Part shown: one piece after another, positions 7,134 through 15,698 of the stretch | Numbering within the stretch: position 1 is the stretch's first letter | Layout: each line of letters starts with the position of its first letter | NCBI GenBank assembly: GCA_015662355.1 | Contig: DQUI01000063.1 | Coordinates: forward strand, 1-32,926 | Reading direction: 5' to 3' | Origin: Methanothermococcus okinawensis | Lineage (GTDB): Archaea > AGJL01 > Methanococci > Methanococcales > Methanococcaceae | Length of the DNA: 32,926 nt | Notes under the pieces: model-generated | Database searches by the model: none | Told to the model about the DNA's origin: nothing | The model's input: only the letters and a program-made list of their open reading frames with translations | Translations under genes and position numbers: made by a program

Positions 7134-8861
7134 ATGTTTCTAAAGAAGAGGCATCTAGAGATACTGAAACTTATGAAGGATGTAAGTAAAAGGGAGGAGT
7201 TAAAAAGTAAACTACCTGAAGAGTTCGAGGTAAGAATAGCAGAACTGTTTATTCTAGGATTTATCGAGATATCTGGGGGGGACATTACCTTTACAGATGT
7301 GGGAAGGAGAATGTTAGAGTTAATCGACAAGATACCTATAGAGGAGATACCTGATGTATACATAAACTCTGAGATAATCAAGATTATGGAACTCCTGGAC
7401 AAAACAGGTTATGTCCCAGAGAGTTGGAACAGTTTACTATTAGAGAGATATCTGGCAGACTCTGAAGGATTAACTGAAGTGGGAAAGGAGATACTTAATA
7501 TCTACAGGGAATCCCATCCAGTTGTATACTTAACCCCAGACATACTGAACTTTGTAAAGGGTATGCCAAAGATTGGTCTCTACGATGAACTTATAACTTA
7601 CAAGAACACCAAGAAACAGGGGGACAATATATTAAATGCACTTCAGGCTATGAGGCTACTGAGCATATCCCCTACTACTGAAGCAGGTAAGGCCTTCGCC
7701 ACAACAGTGGCACTTAAGGAGGTATTGAAGATAGCCTCCATGGTCCCTAAATTAACTAGGGCGTTAATTTTGAGGAAGGAAGATTTCGATGCAATGAGGA
7801 GAGGGGATTTCAGTGAAGAGATGGTAGACAGTGGTTTCTGTGAAAAGGGGGAAATTACAGCGTTAGGACAGTCCATGTTAAACACCTACAATGAGATAGG
7901 TAAAACCTATCAGGAGATAACACCTGTCTATGTACTGGAGGAGGAGATTACAGTTTTAAAAACTATCGAGATTATCAAGGAGAAGTATGAGACCAACCCA
8001 GAGGTGCTACCTACATACAAGGAGATAAGAAAGAGAAGTGGTATTGAAGACCTGGGAGAGATCCTCCACACTTTAGAGTTCAAGGAACTGATAAGGAGAG
8101 AGGTTATAAAGAATAAGGACACCTACTGGATGACAGAGTTTGGTGAAAAAATTAAGGACTTAGGAACAGTAACTACAGATGGGATGAAGGCTATTACCTA
8201 CCCTGAACACAACGATACCCCTATTGCTGAGTGGGTATTAAAGGGTAAGGAGGAGAATGTAGTAGACAGGGGTATTACAGACAAAGGTAGTTTCCTACTG
8301 AAGTTCACAAGATCTATTAAGAGGAAACCTTATCTAACTAAGTACGATATATCTGCCTTAATAAACATGCCTGTAAAGAGGTATATCCACAGGGACGAAC
8401 TTGTTGAGCTTATACAGAAACATGTTGGTGGTGAGGAGGAGGCAATTATTAAGGCCTTAAATGAGGCAGAGTCTAAAGGGTTGATAAGAGAGCTACAGAA
8501 TAAGATGCTTATCTTAACAGAACTTGGAGAGGGTGTAAAAAAGGCTGTGGAGATGGGGAAGGTACAGGAACTTCTATCTACAAAGTTTGCAATAACTCCC
8601 ACTACCTTCAATATACTACTGGCTATATACAACAACAGGAAAGAGTTTGACAGGGTATGGAGGGAAAAAAGCGAGATTGGAGCACATAAGGAGAACGAGA
8701 TCATACTCCTAGCTAAATTGCTCCCATTAACTATAGACGAAATAAAGAAAAGTTTAGTTATTTTGAAAAACGTAGGATTAATTGGTAAGAAAGGTCTTAC
8801 AGATGCAGGAGTTAAACTGGTAGAGTCATACCTCAACTTCTGGAGAGGTATGAACACTTAA
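7134..8861 (+). CDS. DUF505-family protein made of repeated winged-helix-like units
   Basis: 575 aa. The architecture and phrasing match the archaeal DUF505 family as I remember it; function unknown. Seen: a short motif, hydrophobic-T-(D/E/A)-x-G, recurs eight times, with its Gly at residues 57, 117, 185, 245, 337, 385, 465 and 559 (FTDVG, LTEVG, TTEAG, ITALG, MTEFG, ITDKG, LTELG, LTDAG). Each copy closes a mostly helical unit of about 50-95 residues and is followed by a helix. This is the wing-and-last-helix pattern of winged-helix domains, as in the opening KKRHLEILKLMKDVSKREEL. No catalytic motif, signal peptide or membrane segment is visible. It has its own promoter and a strong ribosome binding site, and ends head-on with purS. 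Confidence 0.8.
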   Translation: MFLKKRHLEILKLMKDVSKREELKSKLPEEFEVRIAELFILGFIEISGGDITFTDVGRRMLELIDKIPIEEIPDVYINSEIIKIMELLDKTGYVPESWNSLLLERYLADSEGLTEVGKEILNIYRESHPVVYLTPDILNFVKGMPKIGLYDELITYKNTKKQGDNILNALQAMRLLSISPTTEAGKAFATTVALKEVLKIASMVPKLTRALILRKEDFDAMRRGDFSEEMVDSGFCEKGEITALGQSMLNTYNEIGKTYQEITPVYVLEEEITVLKTIEIIKEKYETNPEVLPTYKEIRKRSGIEDLGEILHTLEFKELIRREVIKNKDTYWMTEFGEKIKDLGTVTTDGMKAITYPEHNDTPIAEWVLKGKEENVVDRGITDKGSFLLKFTRSIKRKPYLTKYDISALINMPVKRYIHRDELVELIQKHVGGEEEAIIKALNEAESKGLIRELQNKMLILTELGEGVKKAVEMGKVQELLSTKFAITPTTFNILLAIYNNRKEFDRVWREKSEIGAHKENEIILLAKLLPLTIDEIKKSLVILKNVGLIGKKGLTDAGVKLVESYLNFWRGMNT

Positions 8862-8866
8862 AATTT

Positions 8867-9121
8867 TTATTGATCTATTTTCTCCACTTCAATATAGTAG
8901 TCGTGGATAACAGGGTTGGCAAGTAATCTCCTACACATCTCCTCAACCCTCTCCCTTATCTTATCCTTATCATCCCCTTCAACAAGGAGCTCTATACACT
9001 TGAAGGTGTCCACATCCTTAACCTCTTTATAACCAAGAAAGTTTAAGGCCCTCAGGATAGTCCTACCCTCTGGATTCAACACCCCTCTTTTTAATCTTAT
9101 AGTTATTACAGCCCTGTACAT
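8867..9121 (-). CDS. purS: Phosphoribosylformylglycinamidine synthase subunit PurS
   Basis: 84 aa, the normal PurS size, with the family pattern of an N-terminal strand (YRAVITIRLKRGVLNPEG), ALNFLGY, and a C-terminal CRRLLANPVIHDYYIEVE. Known: PurS bridges PurL and PurQ in the FGAM synthase complex, the fourth step of purine synthesis. It lies 23 bases after purC on the same strand, a common archaeal and Gram-positive arrangement. purQ and purL are not in the window. GGGAGTTAT precedes the ATG. Confidence 0.94.
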   Translation of the reverse strand: MYRAVITIRLKRGVLNPEGRTILRALNFLGYKEVKDVDTFKCIELLVEGDDKDKIRERVEEMCRRLLANPVIHDYYIEVEKIDQ

Positions 9122-9144
9122 TATAACTCCCTAGTTATATTTTT

Positions 9145-9873
9145 TTATATACACCCTATCCTCTTTGCCACGATCTCGTACTTACTTAGAACATCCCCCA
9201 TATCTTTTCTAAATACGTCCTTGTCCAACACATCCCTAGTCTCCTTATCCCACAACCTCATAGTATCTGGGCTTATCTCATCAGCTACTACAAGTTTCCC
9301 ATCCCTTGTCCTTCCCACCTCAATCTTAAAGTCTACAAGTATTATCCCCCTCTCATCGAAGAACCTCTTAAGTACGTCATTTACTTTCAGGGCCAACTCC
9401 CTCAACTTCTTCAACTCCTCCTCAGTAGCTATACCTAGGGCAACGGCAATATCCTCGTTTAACATAGGATCTCCATACTGGTCACTCTTGTAGTCAAACT
9501 CTACAATAGGTCTTTTTAACTCCTCCCCCTCTTTGAAGGGATATCTCCTACATAGACTTCCCGCTGCAATATTTCTTACAATCACCTCTATAGGTATAAT
9601 GTCCACCTTCTTTGCAACTATGTATACAGGATCTATATAGCCTAGATAGTGGGTAGGTATACCCTCCTTCTCCAGCACCTCAAACAACTTTGAGGATATA
9701 AGGGCGTTAAGGTGCCCCTTTCCCTTCTTTACATCTCTCTTTTTTCCATCCCCTGCAGTTATATCGTCTCTAAACTCTATAAGTACTCTATCTTCGTCTA
9801 TCTCGTATATAGATTTAGCCTTACCACTGTAGATAGGTTCCTTTTTAACTATTTCCTTAACGTCTATATCCAT
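9145..9873 (-). CDS. purC: SAICAR synthetase (phosphoribosylaminoimidazole-succinocarboxamide synthase)
   Basis: 242 aa, the usual length. Family motifs are all present: SGKAKSIYE near residue 16 (nucleotide loop), EVIVRNIAAGS, DPMLNED, LVDFKIEVGR and VADEISPDTMRLWD. Known: it joins aspartate to CAIR using ATP to make SAICAR. The start is set by AGGTGAGACA before the ATG. First gene of purC-purS, divergent from dnaG. purE, which makes its substrate, lies about 9 kb away in the same window on the same strand. Confidence 0.96.
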   Translation of the reverse strand: MDIDVKEIVKKEPIYSGKAKSIYEIDEDRVLIEFRDDITAGDGKKRDVKKGKGHLNALISSKLFEVLEKEGIPTHYLGYIDPVYIVAKKVDIIPIEVIVRNIAAGSLCRRYPFKEGEELKRPIVEFDYKSDQYGDPMLNEDIAVALGIATEEELKKLRELALKVNDVLKRFFDERGIILVDFKIEVGRTRDGKLVVADEISPDTMRLWDKETRDVLDKDVFRKDMGDVLSKYEIVAKRIGCI

Positions 9874-10031
9874 TGTCTCACCTTATTTTTCTAATACTAT
9901 ATTTAAAAGACTATAAATATATTGTTTTTTAATAATTAGCTAAATCCTTGAGATTTTATTAAAATTTAAATAGATTATAGTACTATCAATATATAAAGCG
10001 AGATTTGTGGGCATCACGGAGGGATGATAAT
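9874..10031. promoter_or_regulatory. Divergent purC / dnaG promoter region
   Basis: 158 bases, very AT-rich. Rightward TATA candidates are TTTAAATA (about 9965-9972) and ATATATAA (about 9990-9997); the first leaves a more usual leader for dnaG. Leftward, ATATTTATAG (complement of about 9910-9919) suits purC. I saw no guide RNA or open frame in it. Confidence 0.5.
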
Positions 10032-11267
10032 ATGGATTTTGGCACTACCAAGTACGTCATATATGCTGAACTTGTTGCAGATGGATACGTGGAAAAAAAT
10101 GATATAATCGGTGCAATATTTGGTCAAACTGAGGGATTACTCGGTGGGGATCTAGATCTAAGGGATCTTCAGAAGAGTGGTAGAATTGGACGTATCGACG
10201 TGGAGGTTATCAACGACAACGACGGAAAATCTTATGCAAAGATAATCCTCCCCTCTAGTTTAGACAGAATCGAGACAGCTATTATTGCCGCTACCTTAGA
10301 GACTGTAGATAGGGTAGGCCCCTGTGCAGCTAGGATAGAGGTAAGGGATATAAGAGATATTAGGGCTGAGAAACGTCAGTATATCACTAACAGGGCAAAG
10401 GAGCTTTTAGAAACACTTATGAACAGTATGACTGATATCCAGGACATAGCTGAGGAGATAAGGGAGTATATTAGAACTAGGGAGATAGTGGAATACGGTG
10501 AAGAGAAGTTACCTGCAGGTCCCAATATAGACAGTTCAGACAGTATAATAGTAGTAGAGGGAAGGGCAGATGTTCTAAATCTACTAAGGTGTGGGATTAA
10601 AAATGTAATAGCAGTTGGAGGCACCTCTATACCTAAGACTATAGTGGAGTTATCCAGGAAGAAGATCACCACTATATTTATCGATGGTGACAGAGGAGGG
10701 GAACTTATACTGAAGGAGTCCCTTCAGCGGTGTGATATAGACTATATAGCAAGGGCTCCTAAGGGCAGGGAGGTGGAGGAACTCTCCAAGAAGGAGGTAC
10801 TGAAGTATTTAAGGTTGAGGGTGCCAGTGGAACAGTATCTCCAACAGATACATACAGGGATGGATATCCCTAGGGGAGAGGATGGAGATGCTCCCTTAGA
10901 GGTGATAAAAGATAGTTTAAACAATAACGGCAACTCTACTAAGGAGTTGTTAACCTTCAAGGTATTCAAAAGTGGAGATCAGGATTTACAGTTAAAATAT
11001 ATCCAGCTGTCTATTAAGGAGATAGAGGGAACTAATAAGATAAAACTGATATCTCCAACCTTTGAAAAGATACTATCTATAGAGGAGTTGTCAGAGGATC
11101 TACTTCCTGAGGTATCCTTCCTCATCTCCGATGCCCCTATAACCCAGAGGATAATAGATAGATTTTTCAACGGTCTAAACTCTAATTTAGTTATAATTGG
11201 GAGGGAAATATACGTAACTAAAAAACCCTCTAACTTGAAGATCTTAAGGTATGAGGATGTGATGTGA
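10032..11267 (+). CDS. dnaG: Archaeal DnaG (TOPRIM primase-like, exosome-associated)
   Basis: 411 aa from ATG 10032, which is preceded by GGAGGGATGAT; the track's TTG start at 10005 is rejected. The archaeal DnaG N-terminus (TTKYVIYAELVADGYVEKND) leads to a TOPRIM domain at about 168-260: IIVVEGRADVLNLL holds the catalytic Glu and FIDGDRGGEL the Asp pair. Known: archaeal DnaG has weak primase activity in vitro and is a stable subunit of the RNA exosome, where it helps bind poly(A). The bacterial zinc-binding and DnaB-binding domains are absent, as usual in archaea. The next gene starts 30 bases after its stop and its long ORF overlaps the stop, so co-transcription is likely. Confidence 0.96.
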   Translation: MDFGTTKYVIYAELVADGYVEKNDIIGAIFGQTEGLLGGDLDLRDLQKSGRIGRIDVEVINDNDGKSYAKIILPSSLDRIETAIIAATLETVDRVGPCAARIEVRDIRDIRAEKRQYITNRAKELLETLMNSMTDIQDIAEEIREYIRTREIVEYGEEKLPAGPNIDSSDSIIVVEGRADVLNLLRCGIKNVIAVGGTSIPKTIVELSRKKITTIFIDGDRGGELILKESLQRCDIDYIARAPKGREVEELSKKEVLKYLRLRVPVEQYLQQIHTGMDIPRGEDGDAPLEVIKDSLNNNGNSTKELLTFKVFKSGDQDLQLKYIQLSIKEIEGTNKIKLISPTFEKILSIEELSEDLLPEVSFLISDAPITQRIIDRFFNGLNSNLVIIGREIYVTKKPSNLKILRYEDVM

Positions 11268-11296
11268 TTAGCTCTATTTTTTATTTAGGTGATGAT

Positions 11297-11614
11297 ATGC
11301 ATAAAGATGAGCTTATACAACTTCATCAACTTTTAGTATACATGAGGAAGGTATTGAAAAAGAAGTATGGAGATGCTATCGACAAGTATTTTACAACCTA
11401 CGACCAGTTAAAAATATACCCCCACCATATACATAGAACTAAGTCAGAACATACCTATGCCATATTCCTACTGGCAAGTGGTATAGCAAAGGTGTTGTCT
11501 GAGTATGGAAACGTTCCAAGGAGTGTATCCAGTAGGTTAAAGAGTACAGGTGAAAAAATAGAGAGGGAACTTATTAGGCAGAGGAGATTAAACAGTAAAG
11601 TTAAAAAGTTATAG
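11297..11614 (+). CDS. UPF0058-family small protein
   Basis: 105 aa from ATG 11297, chosen because AGGTGATGAT sits right before it; the track start at 11264 lies inside dnaG. The family is recognised from MHKDELIQLHQLLVYMRK and YPHHIHRTKSEHTYAIFLLA. It is helical and basic, with a His-rich centre (HHIH) that could bind metal. Function unknown. Between dnaG and the UPF0179 gene with gaps of 29 and under 12 bases, so probably one operon. Confidence 0.82.
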   Translation: MHKDELIQLHQLLVYMRKVLKKKYGDAIDKYFTTYDQLKIYPHHIHRTKSEHTYAIFLLASGIAKVLSEYGNVPRSVSSRLKSTGEKIERELIRQRRLNSKVKKL

Positions 11615-11624
11615 GGAGATGGAC

Positions 11625-12062
11625 ATGGAGAAGAAGATTACACTTATTGGTAGTAAATTGGCGAAGACCGGTAATGAGTTTATCTATTACGGAATGTTAA
11701 AGGAGTGTGAAAGTTGTAAGTCTAAGAAGATATGCCACGAGGGTATGGTTGTAGGGAGGAGGTACAGGATCCTCGGTGTTAGATCTGCAGATCATCCCTG
11801 TGGCGTCCACGAAGGGGGAGTTAAAGTTGTAGAGATTCAACTGTCCCAGGAGATACCTATGCTGATAGAATCTAGGAAGGCGTTAGAGGGTTTAACCCTA
11901 TCTGACAGTATAAGATGTAACAACATAGTCTGTGAGAACTACTTCCTATGTAATCCAGAGGGTTTAACTGAGAAGTACAGGATTATAAAGGTATTTAAAG
12001 ATAAGATATCCTGCTCAAAAGGGTACTCCCTGAGAAAAGTGATAGTATCTCCAGTGGATTGA
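11625..12062 (+). CDS. UPF0179-family cysteine-rich protein
   Basis: 145-147 aa; ATG codons at 11619 and 11625 are both possible, and GGGAGATGG favours 11625. The family is recognised from GxEFxYYG and CESCKSKKICH. Eight Cys occur (track residues 30, 33, 39, 61, 100, 105, 111, 132), seven of them in two clusters, CxxCx5C and Cx4Cx5C, plus HPCGVHEGG. This looks like a metal or Fe-S protein, which is inference. Function unknown. It ends the dnaG operon and runs toward the oppositely oriented sRNA. Confidence 0.83.
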   Translation: MEKKITLIGSKLAKTGNEFIYYGMLKECESCKSKKICHEGMVVGRRYRILGVRSADHPCGVHEGGVKVVEIQLSQEIPMLIESRKALEGLTLSDSIRCNNIVCENYFLCNPEGLTEKYRIIKVFKDKISCSKGYSLRKVIVSPVD

Positions 12063-12073
12063 AAGATATTTAT

Positions 12074-12078
12074 AAAAA
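12074..12078 (-). terminator. U-run terminator of the C/D box sRNA
   Basis: Read on the minus strand, CTCTTTTTATA begins about ten bases after the sRNA terminal stem. Oligo-U runs end transcripts in Methanococcales. Confidence 0.4.
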
Positions 12079-12090
12079 GAGTGAAATATA

Positions 12091-12150
12091 ACTGCTCAGC
12101 TGTCCCCGATGTCATCACAGATCAGTGAAGTCGGCACTCATCATTGCAGT
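12091..12150 (-). ncRNA. C/D box sRNA, predicted double guide for 2'-O-methylation
   Basis: Seen on the minus strand, in order: ACTGC (terminal stem), A, C box ATGATGA (12138-12144), 12-nt guide GTGCCGACTTCA, D' box CTGA (12122-12125), 3-nt spacer, C' box GTGATGA (12112-12118), 12-nt guide CATCGGGGACAG, D box CTGA (12096-12099), then GCAGT, which pairs with ACTGC over 5 bp. Box identity, two 12-nt guides and a short D'-C' spacer are the canonical archaeal design. It is GC-rich in an AT-rich gap. A TATA box about 24 bases upstream fits a start at 12150. Known: L7Ae, Nop5 and fibrillarin assemble on such RNAs and methylate the target base paired to the fifth nucleotide before D or D'. Predicted targets contain CUGUCCCCGAUG and UGAAGUCGGCAC; I could not place them in an RNA from memory. 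Confidence 0.9.
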
Positions 12151-12172
12151 GCAACGTTATAGATGTAGTTCC

Positions 12173-12187
12173 CTATATAAATATTTA
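12173..12187. promoter_or_regulatory. Shared divergent TATA region for the sRNA and the marker 15 gene
   Basis: CTATATAAATATTTA reads as TATATAAATA rightward and TAAATATTTATATA leftward. Leftward, 24 bases lead to the sRNA 5' end at 12150. Rightward, transcription would start near 12198-12200, just before GGTGATAAT and the GTG at 12205, giving an almost leaderless mRNA. Confidence 0.55.
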
Positions 12188-12204
12188 TCATCTACGGTGA
12201 TAAT

Positions 12205-13440
12205 GTGACAGTGAAGATAGCAGAGTTAACCTGTGGCCCTGAGTACAGTGGAGTTCAAGGGGAAATTGAAAAGGCTGCAAGGGAGGTTGGAGGGGAGATA
12301 ATATTCCCTGAAGTAGATCTAGATTATATAGAGAGGGTCAATAGGGAGTTAGGTTTTGATGTAGCCTCTACAAATTTAAAACTTATGCTTGCAAGGGCCA
12401 TGTCCATTATAGAGGGGAACACAGATGCAGATGCTGTATTTGTAGCCACATGTTTCAGATGTGCAGAGGGTGCCCTTGTGAGAAATGAGGTTAGAAAACT
12501 TATTCAGCAGTACACAGATCTTCCTGTTGTTATGTACTCCTTTACAGAGAGGACCAAGGCATCAGAGCTGTTAACAAGGATGGAGGCCCTAGTGACTGTA
12601 GTGGAGAGAAAGGCACTGTTAGTTAGAAAGAGACAGGAGGGTATTAGCCTAGGTATAGACAGTGGATCTACAACTACAAAGGCTATAGTTATGAAGGATA
12701 ACGAGATCGTTGGAAAGGGATGGGTTTATACCAGGGACGTTATAGAGTCTGCAAAGGAGGCTGTAGATGAGGCGCTGAAGGAGGCAGGGTTAAAGATGGA
12801 GGATATTGAAACTATAGGAACTACAGGTTATGGAAGACACACAGTAGGGGAGTACTTCAAGGCAGATCTTATACAGGAGGAGCTAACTGTAAACTCCAAA
12901 GGCGCTGCCTTCCTAGCAGATAAACAGGAGGGGGAGGCAACAGTTATAGATATAGGAGGTATGGACAACAAGGCTATCTCCCTTAACAACGCCATACCTG
13001 ACAGTTTCACCATGGGAGGTATCTGTGCAGGTGCCAGTGGAAGGTTCTTCGAGATCACTGCAAGGAGGTTAGGGGTGTCCCTTCAGGAGTTAGGAGAGAT
13101 GGCTGCAGAGGGAGACTGGAGAAAGATTAAGATGAACAGTTACTGTATAGTCTTTGGTATCCAGGACCTAGTTACAGCTCTGGCAGAGGGTGCCGATCCA
13201 AAAGATGTGGCAGCTGCAGCTGCCCACTCAGTTGCAGAACAGATATACGAGCAGCAACTTCAGGAGGTAGATGTAAGGGATCCTGTAATACTTGTAGGAG
13301 GTAGTAGTCTCCTTAGAGGTATGGTACTGGCATTGGAGGAGATACTAGGTAGAAAGATAGTAGTACCCCCTTACTCCCAGCATATAGGTGCAGTAGGTGC
13401 AGCAATTCTAGCCTCTGGATACAAGTACTTCAAGGAGTAG
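12205..13440 (+). CDS. BadF/BadG/HgdC-type ATPase, methanogenesis marker 15
   Basis: 411 aa from a GTG with GGTGATAAT before it. Residues 1-140 form an extension with C10 and C83xxC86. From about 147 comes an ASKHA ATPase domain: [13 protein letters not shown] (phosphate 1), [12 protein letters not shown] (phosphate 2) and ILVGGSSLL (adenosine). C274 ([11 protein letters not shown]) and C314 ([10 protein letters not shown]) match the two Cys of HgdC that hold a [4Fe-4S] cluster between subunits. Known: HgdC-type proteins use ATP to push low-potential electrons into a partner; in methanogens this member is a conserved marker of methanogenesis. A role in a reductive activation, for example of a methanogenic enzyme, is inference. 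No partner dehydratase-like gene is adjacent. Confidence 0.88.
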   Translation: MTVKIAELTCGPEYSGVQGEIEKAAREVGGEIIFPEVDLDYIERVNRELGFDVASTNLKLMLARAMSIIEGNTDADAVFVATCFRCAEGALVRNEVRKLIQQYTDLPVVMYSFTERTKASELLTRMEALVTVVERKALLVRKRQEGISLGIDSGSTTTKAIVMKDNEIVGKGWVYTRDVIESAKEAVDEALKEAGLKMEDIETIGTTGYGRHTVGEYFKADLIQEELTVNSKGAAFLADKQEGEATVIDIGGMDNKAISLNNAIPDSFTMGGICAGASGRFFEITARRLGVSLQELGEMAAEGDWRKIKMNSYCIVFGIQDLVTALAEGADPKDVAAAAAHSVAEQIYEQQLQEVDVRDPVILVGGSSLLRGMVLALEEILGRKIVVPPYSQHIGAVGAAILASGYKYFKE

Positions 13441-13452
13441 ATAATCTAGTTT

Positions 13453-15651
13453 TTATTCCCCCTTATACCTCTCAGTGAGTACCTCTTTTATCTTCCTTGC
13501 AGTTGCCTTACCTATACCCTCTACCTCCATAAGCTCCTCCTCAGATGCGTTAACTATGTTCTCTATAGTTCCAAAATTTAGTAGTAGATTCTCTGCAGTT
13601 ACAGGACCAACATCTGGAAAGCTCTCAACTATAAACCTCTGCCTCTCCCTTAAGGACATAGGTCTCTTTCCAGTTCTAATCTCCACAGGCCTCTTATTCT
13701 TAAGTTGTTCCCTCTCTGCTAACTTTAACAGTATATCTGCAGTTTCCTCTGGATCCCTGGAAAAGAGCACTGGGATGTGATAGTCTAACACTATAGAGAG
13801 AATAGCTCCTTTTATTACATTCTCCTCAAGTCTCTCAAATCTATCTCCCTCGATAATTAAAATAGGTTTTTCATAATTCTTCAACTCCTTTAACTGTTTA
13901 AAGAGTCTCCCATCTATTATAGAGTTTTCAAAGTCCTCAGAGGTCTTCCTCTCTACAACAACCCTGTCACTGAGTACATAATCTCCAAACTCTAAATTTT
14001 TAAACTCTAACTCTGCCCTTCCAAATAGAAGTTTTCCAATAGTTCTCTCCCTGTGATCAATCACTATCTTAGGTTTTTTCTCCTCCTCTAACTTAGTGGT
14101 ATCTTCCCCCTTTATATAGAGGTCCAAGGGACCCCTGTACTCCTCTACCTTTTTCTCCCTCAACTTTTTATTTAAGGTCTTCACCATCTCCCTTAGTATC
14201 CTCTTCATATTCCTCTCCTTCTGTATTGCAGACCAGTAGTACACCTCATCTCTAGTGTTCTCAGTTATAAGGATTATACACTCTCCCCCTTCACCCCTTG
14301 AGGCCCTACCTTTTCTCTGGATAAATCTAATCTCAGAGGGTACTGGTTCGTAGAATATTACGTAGTTAACACTGCTAATGTCTATACCCTCCTCTGATAC
14401 ACTGGTGGATACTAAGACATTTATATCCTCATCTTCCCTGAACCTCTCCAAGGTTTTTATCTGTTCCTTCTGAGACATCCCCTTACCTCCCCTGTTAGAC
14501 TGACCCATAAAGGGAAGTGCTCCAATGTTGTTCTCCCTGAGGAGGTTAACGATCTTCTCCACAGTATCCCTGTACTGGGCAAATAGGATAATCTTCTCCC
14601 CTCTATTTTTAGTTAAGATATTCTTTACTATCTCAAGGAGTTTGTTCAACTTTGGATGATCTATATCTAAGGTTCTCAACTTGTACACTGCCTTAAGCAC
14701 CTTGGTGTCCCTAACGATCTCCCTGGCAGATCTTGTATTCTGCCTACCTAGTTTTTCGAAGTAGTTTAGAAATGCCTCCTTCCCCTGGCACTCCAATATC
14801 TCCAATGCGTAATCTAACTTTATAGCCTCAGACACTATCCTCATCAACTGATACTTGGAGTCGTCCCCTATCTCCATAACCTTCCTCTGTAAAGCTAGAA
14901 GTTCCGATCTATTTATCAGTGTAGAGTGTATCAGTTTAGCGTCCCTTAGTATCCTCAACCTCTCCTTAAGGGCACTTCTAATTAGACTTATACACTCTAG
15001 ATACTCCTTAGGTAGTTTTACCTTTACAGTTTTTATCTTTACAGTTTTAATATACTTCTTAACATCTAGGTCCTCAGGGGTTCTTATCTCCACGTGCTCA
15101 ATTCCAAGGTTCTCACACACCTCTAGGACCTTGTCTATATCAGACCCTGGGGAGGCAGTTAATCCAAGAACCCTTACCTTACCTTTAAACTTAGAGGCTA
15201 CAAAGGTATAGGAGTGATTACCTGTTGTATGGTGGGCCTCGTCTACTATAAGGAGGACGAAGTCATCGATAACTACCCTTCCTGCCACTATATCATTTTC
15301 AACTATCTGGGGTGTTGCTATAAATATCTTCCCTGTCTTCCAGAGTTTTTTCCTCTTTTCAGGGGGTATCTTTCCAGTTAAAACTACTATCTCCTCTTCT
15401 GGGATGTTTAAAAAATTCTTTAAACTGTTGTAGTGCTGCTCCACCAAGGGACGGGAGGGGGCTATAATTAGCACCTTCCCATCTCTCTTAGATAGTACTC
15501 CTGCAATTGTCAACGTGGCAATAACTGTTTTCCCAAGACCTGTACCTAGGACACATAGGGTGTTCTTCTCCAGGGCCTTGGCAACAATTAACTCCTGATA
15601 GGTTCTAGACTCTAAGGTGTTAGGTTTTATAAGAGGGTGATTTACATACAT
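13453..15651 (-). CDS. hef: Hef helicase-nuclease (XPF/FANCM family)
   Basis: About 732 aa. The GTG used by the track (15660) is part of the AAGGTGAG ribosome binding site, so ATG 15651 is preferred. Helicase motifs, in track numbering: GTGLGKT 39-45, DEAH 140-143, LTASPG, and QRKGRASRGE (motif VI). The XPF nuclease follows: GDYVLSDRVVVERKTSEDF with the ERK at 570-572 and a downstream IIDGRLFKQ. A tandem helix-hairpin-helix lies at about 681-730 (FPDVGPVTAENLL, VEGIGKATARKI). Both enzymatic halves look intact. Known: archaeal Hef unwinds and cuts stalled forks and branched DNA, working with PCNA. Last of hmgA-hef on the minus strand, 47 bases after hmgA. Confidence 0.95.
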   Translation of the reverse strand: MYVNHPLIKPNTLESRTYQELIVAKALEKNTLCVLGTGLGKTVIATLTIAGVLSKRDGKVLIIAPSRPLVEQHYNSLKNFLNIPEEEIVVLTGKIPPEKRKKLWKTGKIFIATPQIVENDIVAGRVVIDDFVLLIVDEAHHTTGNHSYTFVASKFKGKVRVLGLTASPGSDIDKVLEVCENLGIEHVEIRTPEDLDVKKYIKTVKIKTVKVKLPKEYLECISLIRSALKERLRILRDAKLIHSTLINRSELLALQRKVMEIGDDSKYQLMRIVSEAIKLDYALEILECQGKEAFLNYFEKLGRQNTRSAREIVRDTKVLKAVYKLRTLDIDHPKLNKLLEIVKNILTKNRGEKIILFAQYRDTVEKIVNLLRENNIGALPFMGQSNRGGKGMSQKEQIKTLERFREDEDINVLVSTSVSEEGIDISSVNYVIFYEPVPSEIRFIQRKGRASRGEGGECIILITENTRDEVYYWSAIQKERNMKRILREMVKTLNKKLREKKVEEYRGPLDLYIKGEDTTKLEEEKKPKIVIDHRERTIGKLLFGRAELEFKNLEFGDYVLSDRVVVERKTSEDFENSIIDGRLFKQLKELKNYEKPILIIEGDRFERLEENVIKGAILSIVLDYHIPVLFSRDPEETADILLKLAEREQLKNKRPVEIRTGKRPMSLRERQRFIVESFPDVGPVTAENLLLNFGTIENIVNASEEELMEVEGIGKATARKIKEVLTERYKGE

Positions 15652-15698
15652 GGGACTCACCTTAAATAAAAATATTTAAAAAAGAGTAAAAATAGGAA

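Noticed and set aside
8330-8857. 175-aa minus-strand ORF within the DUF505 gene
   Set aside because: Low-complexity Ser/Leu/Ile-rich translation typical of the antisense of a purine-rich gene; the same applies to the other S/L-rich antisense ORFs in the track.
10005-10031. TTG start of dnaG at 10005
   Set aside because: The stretch holds the GGAGGGATGAT ribosome binding site of the ATG at 10032.
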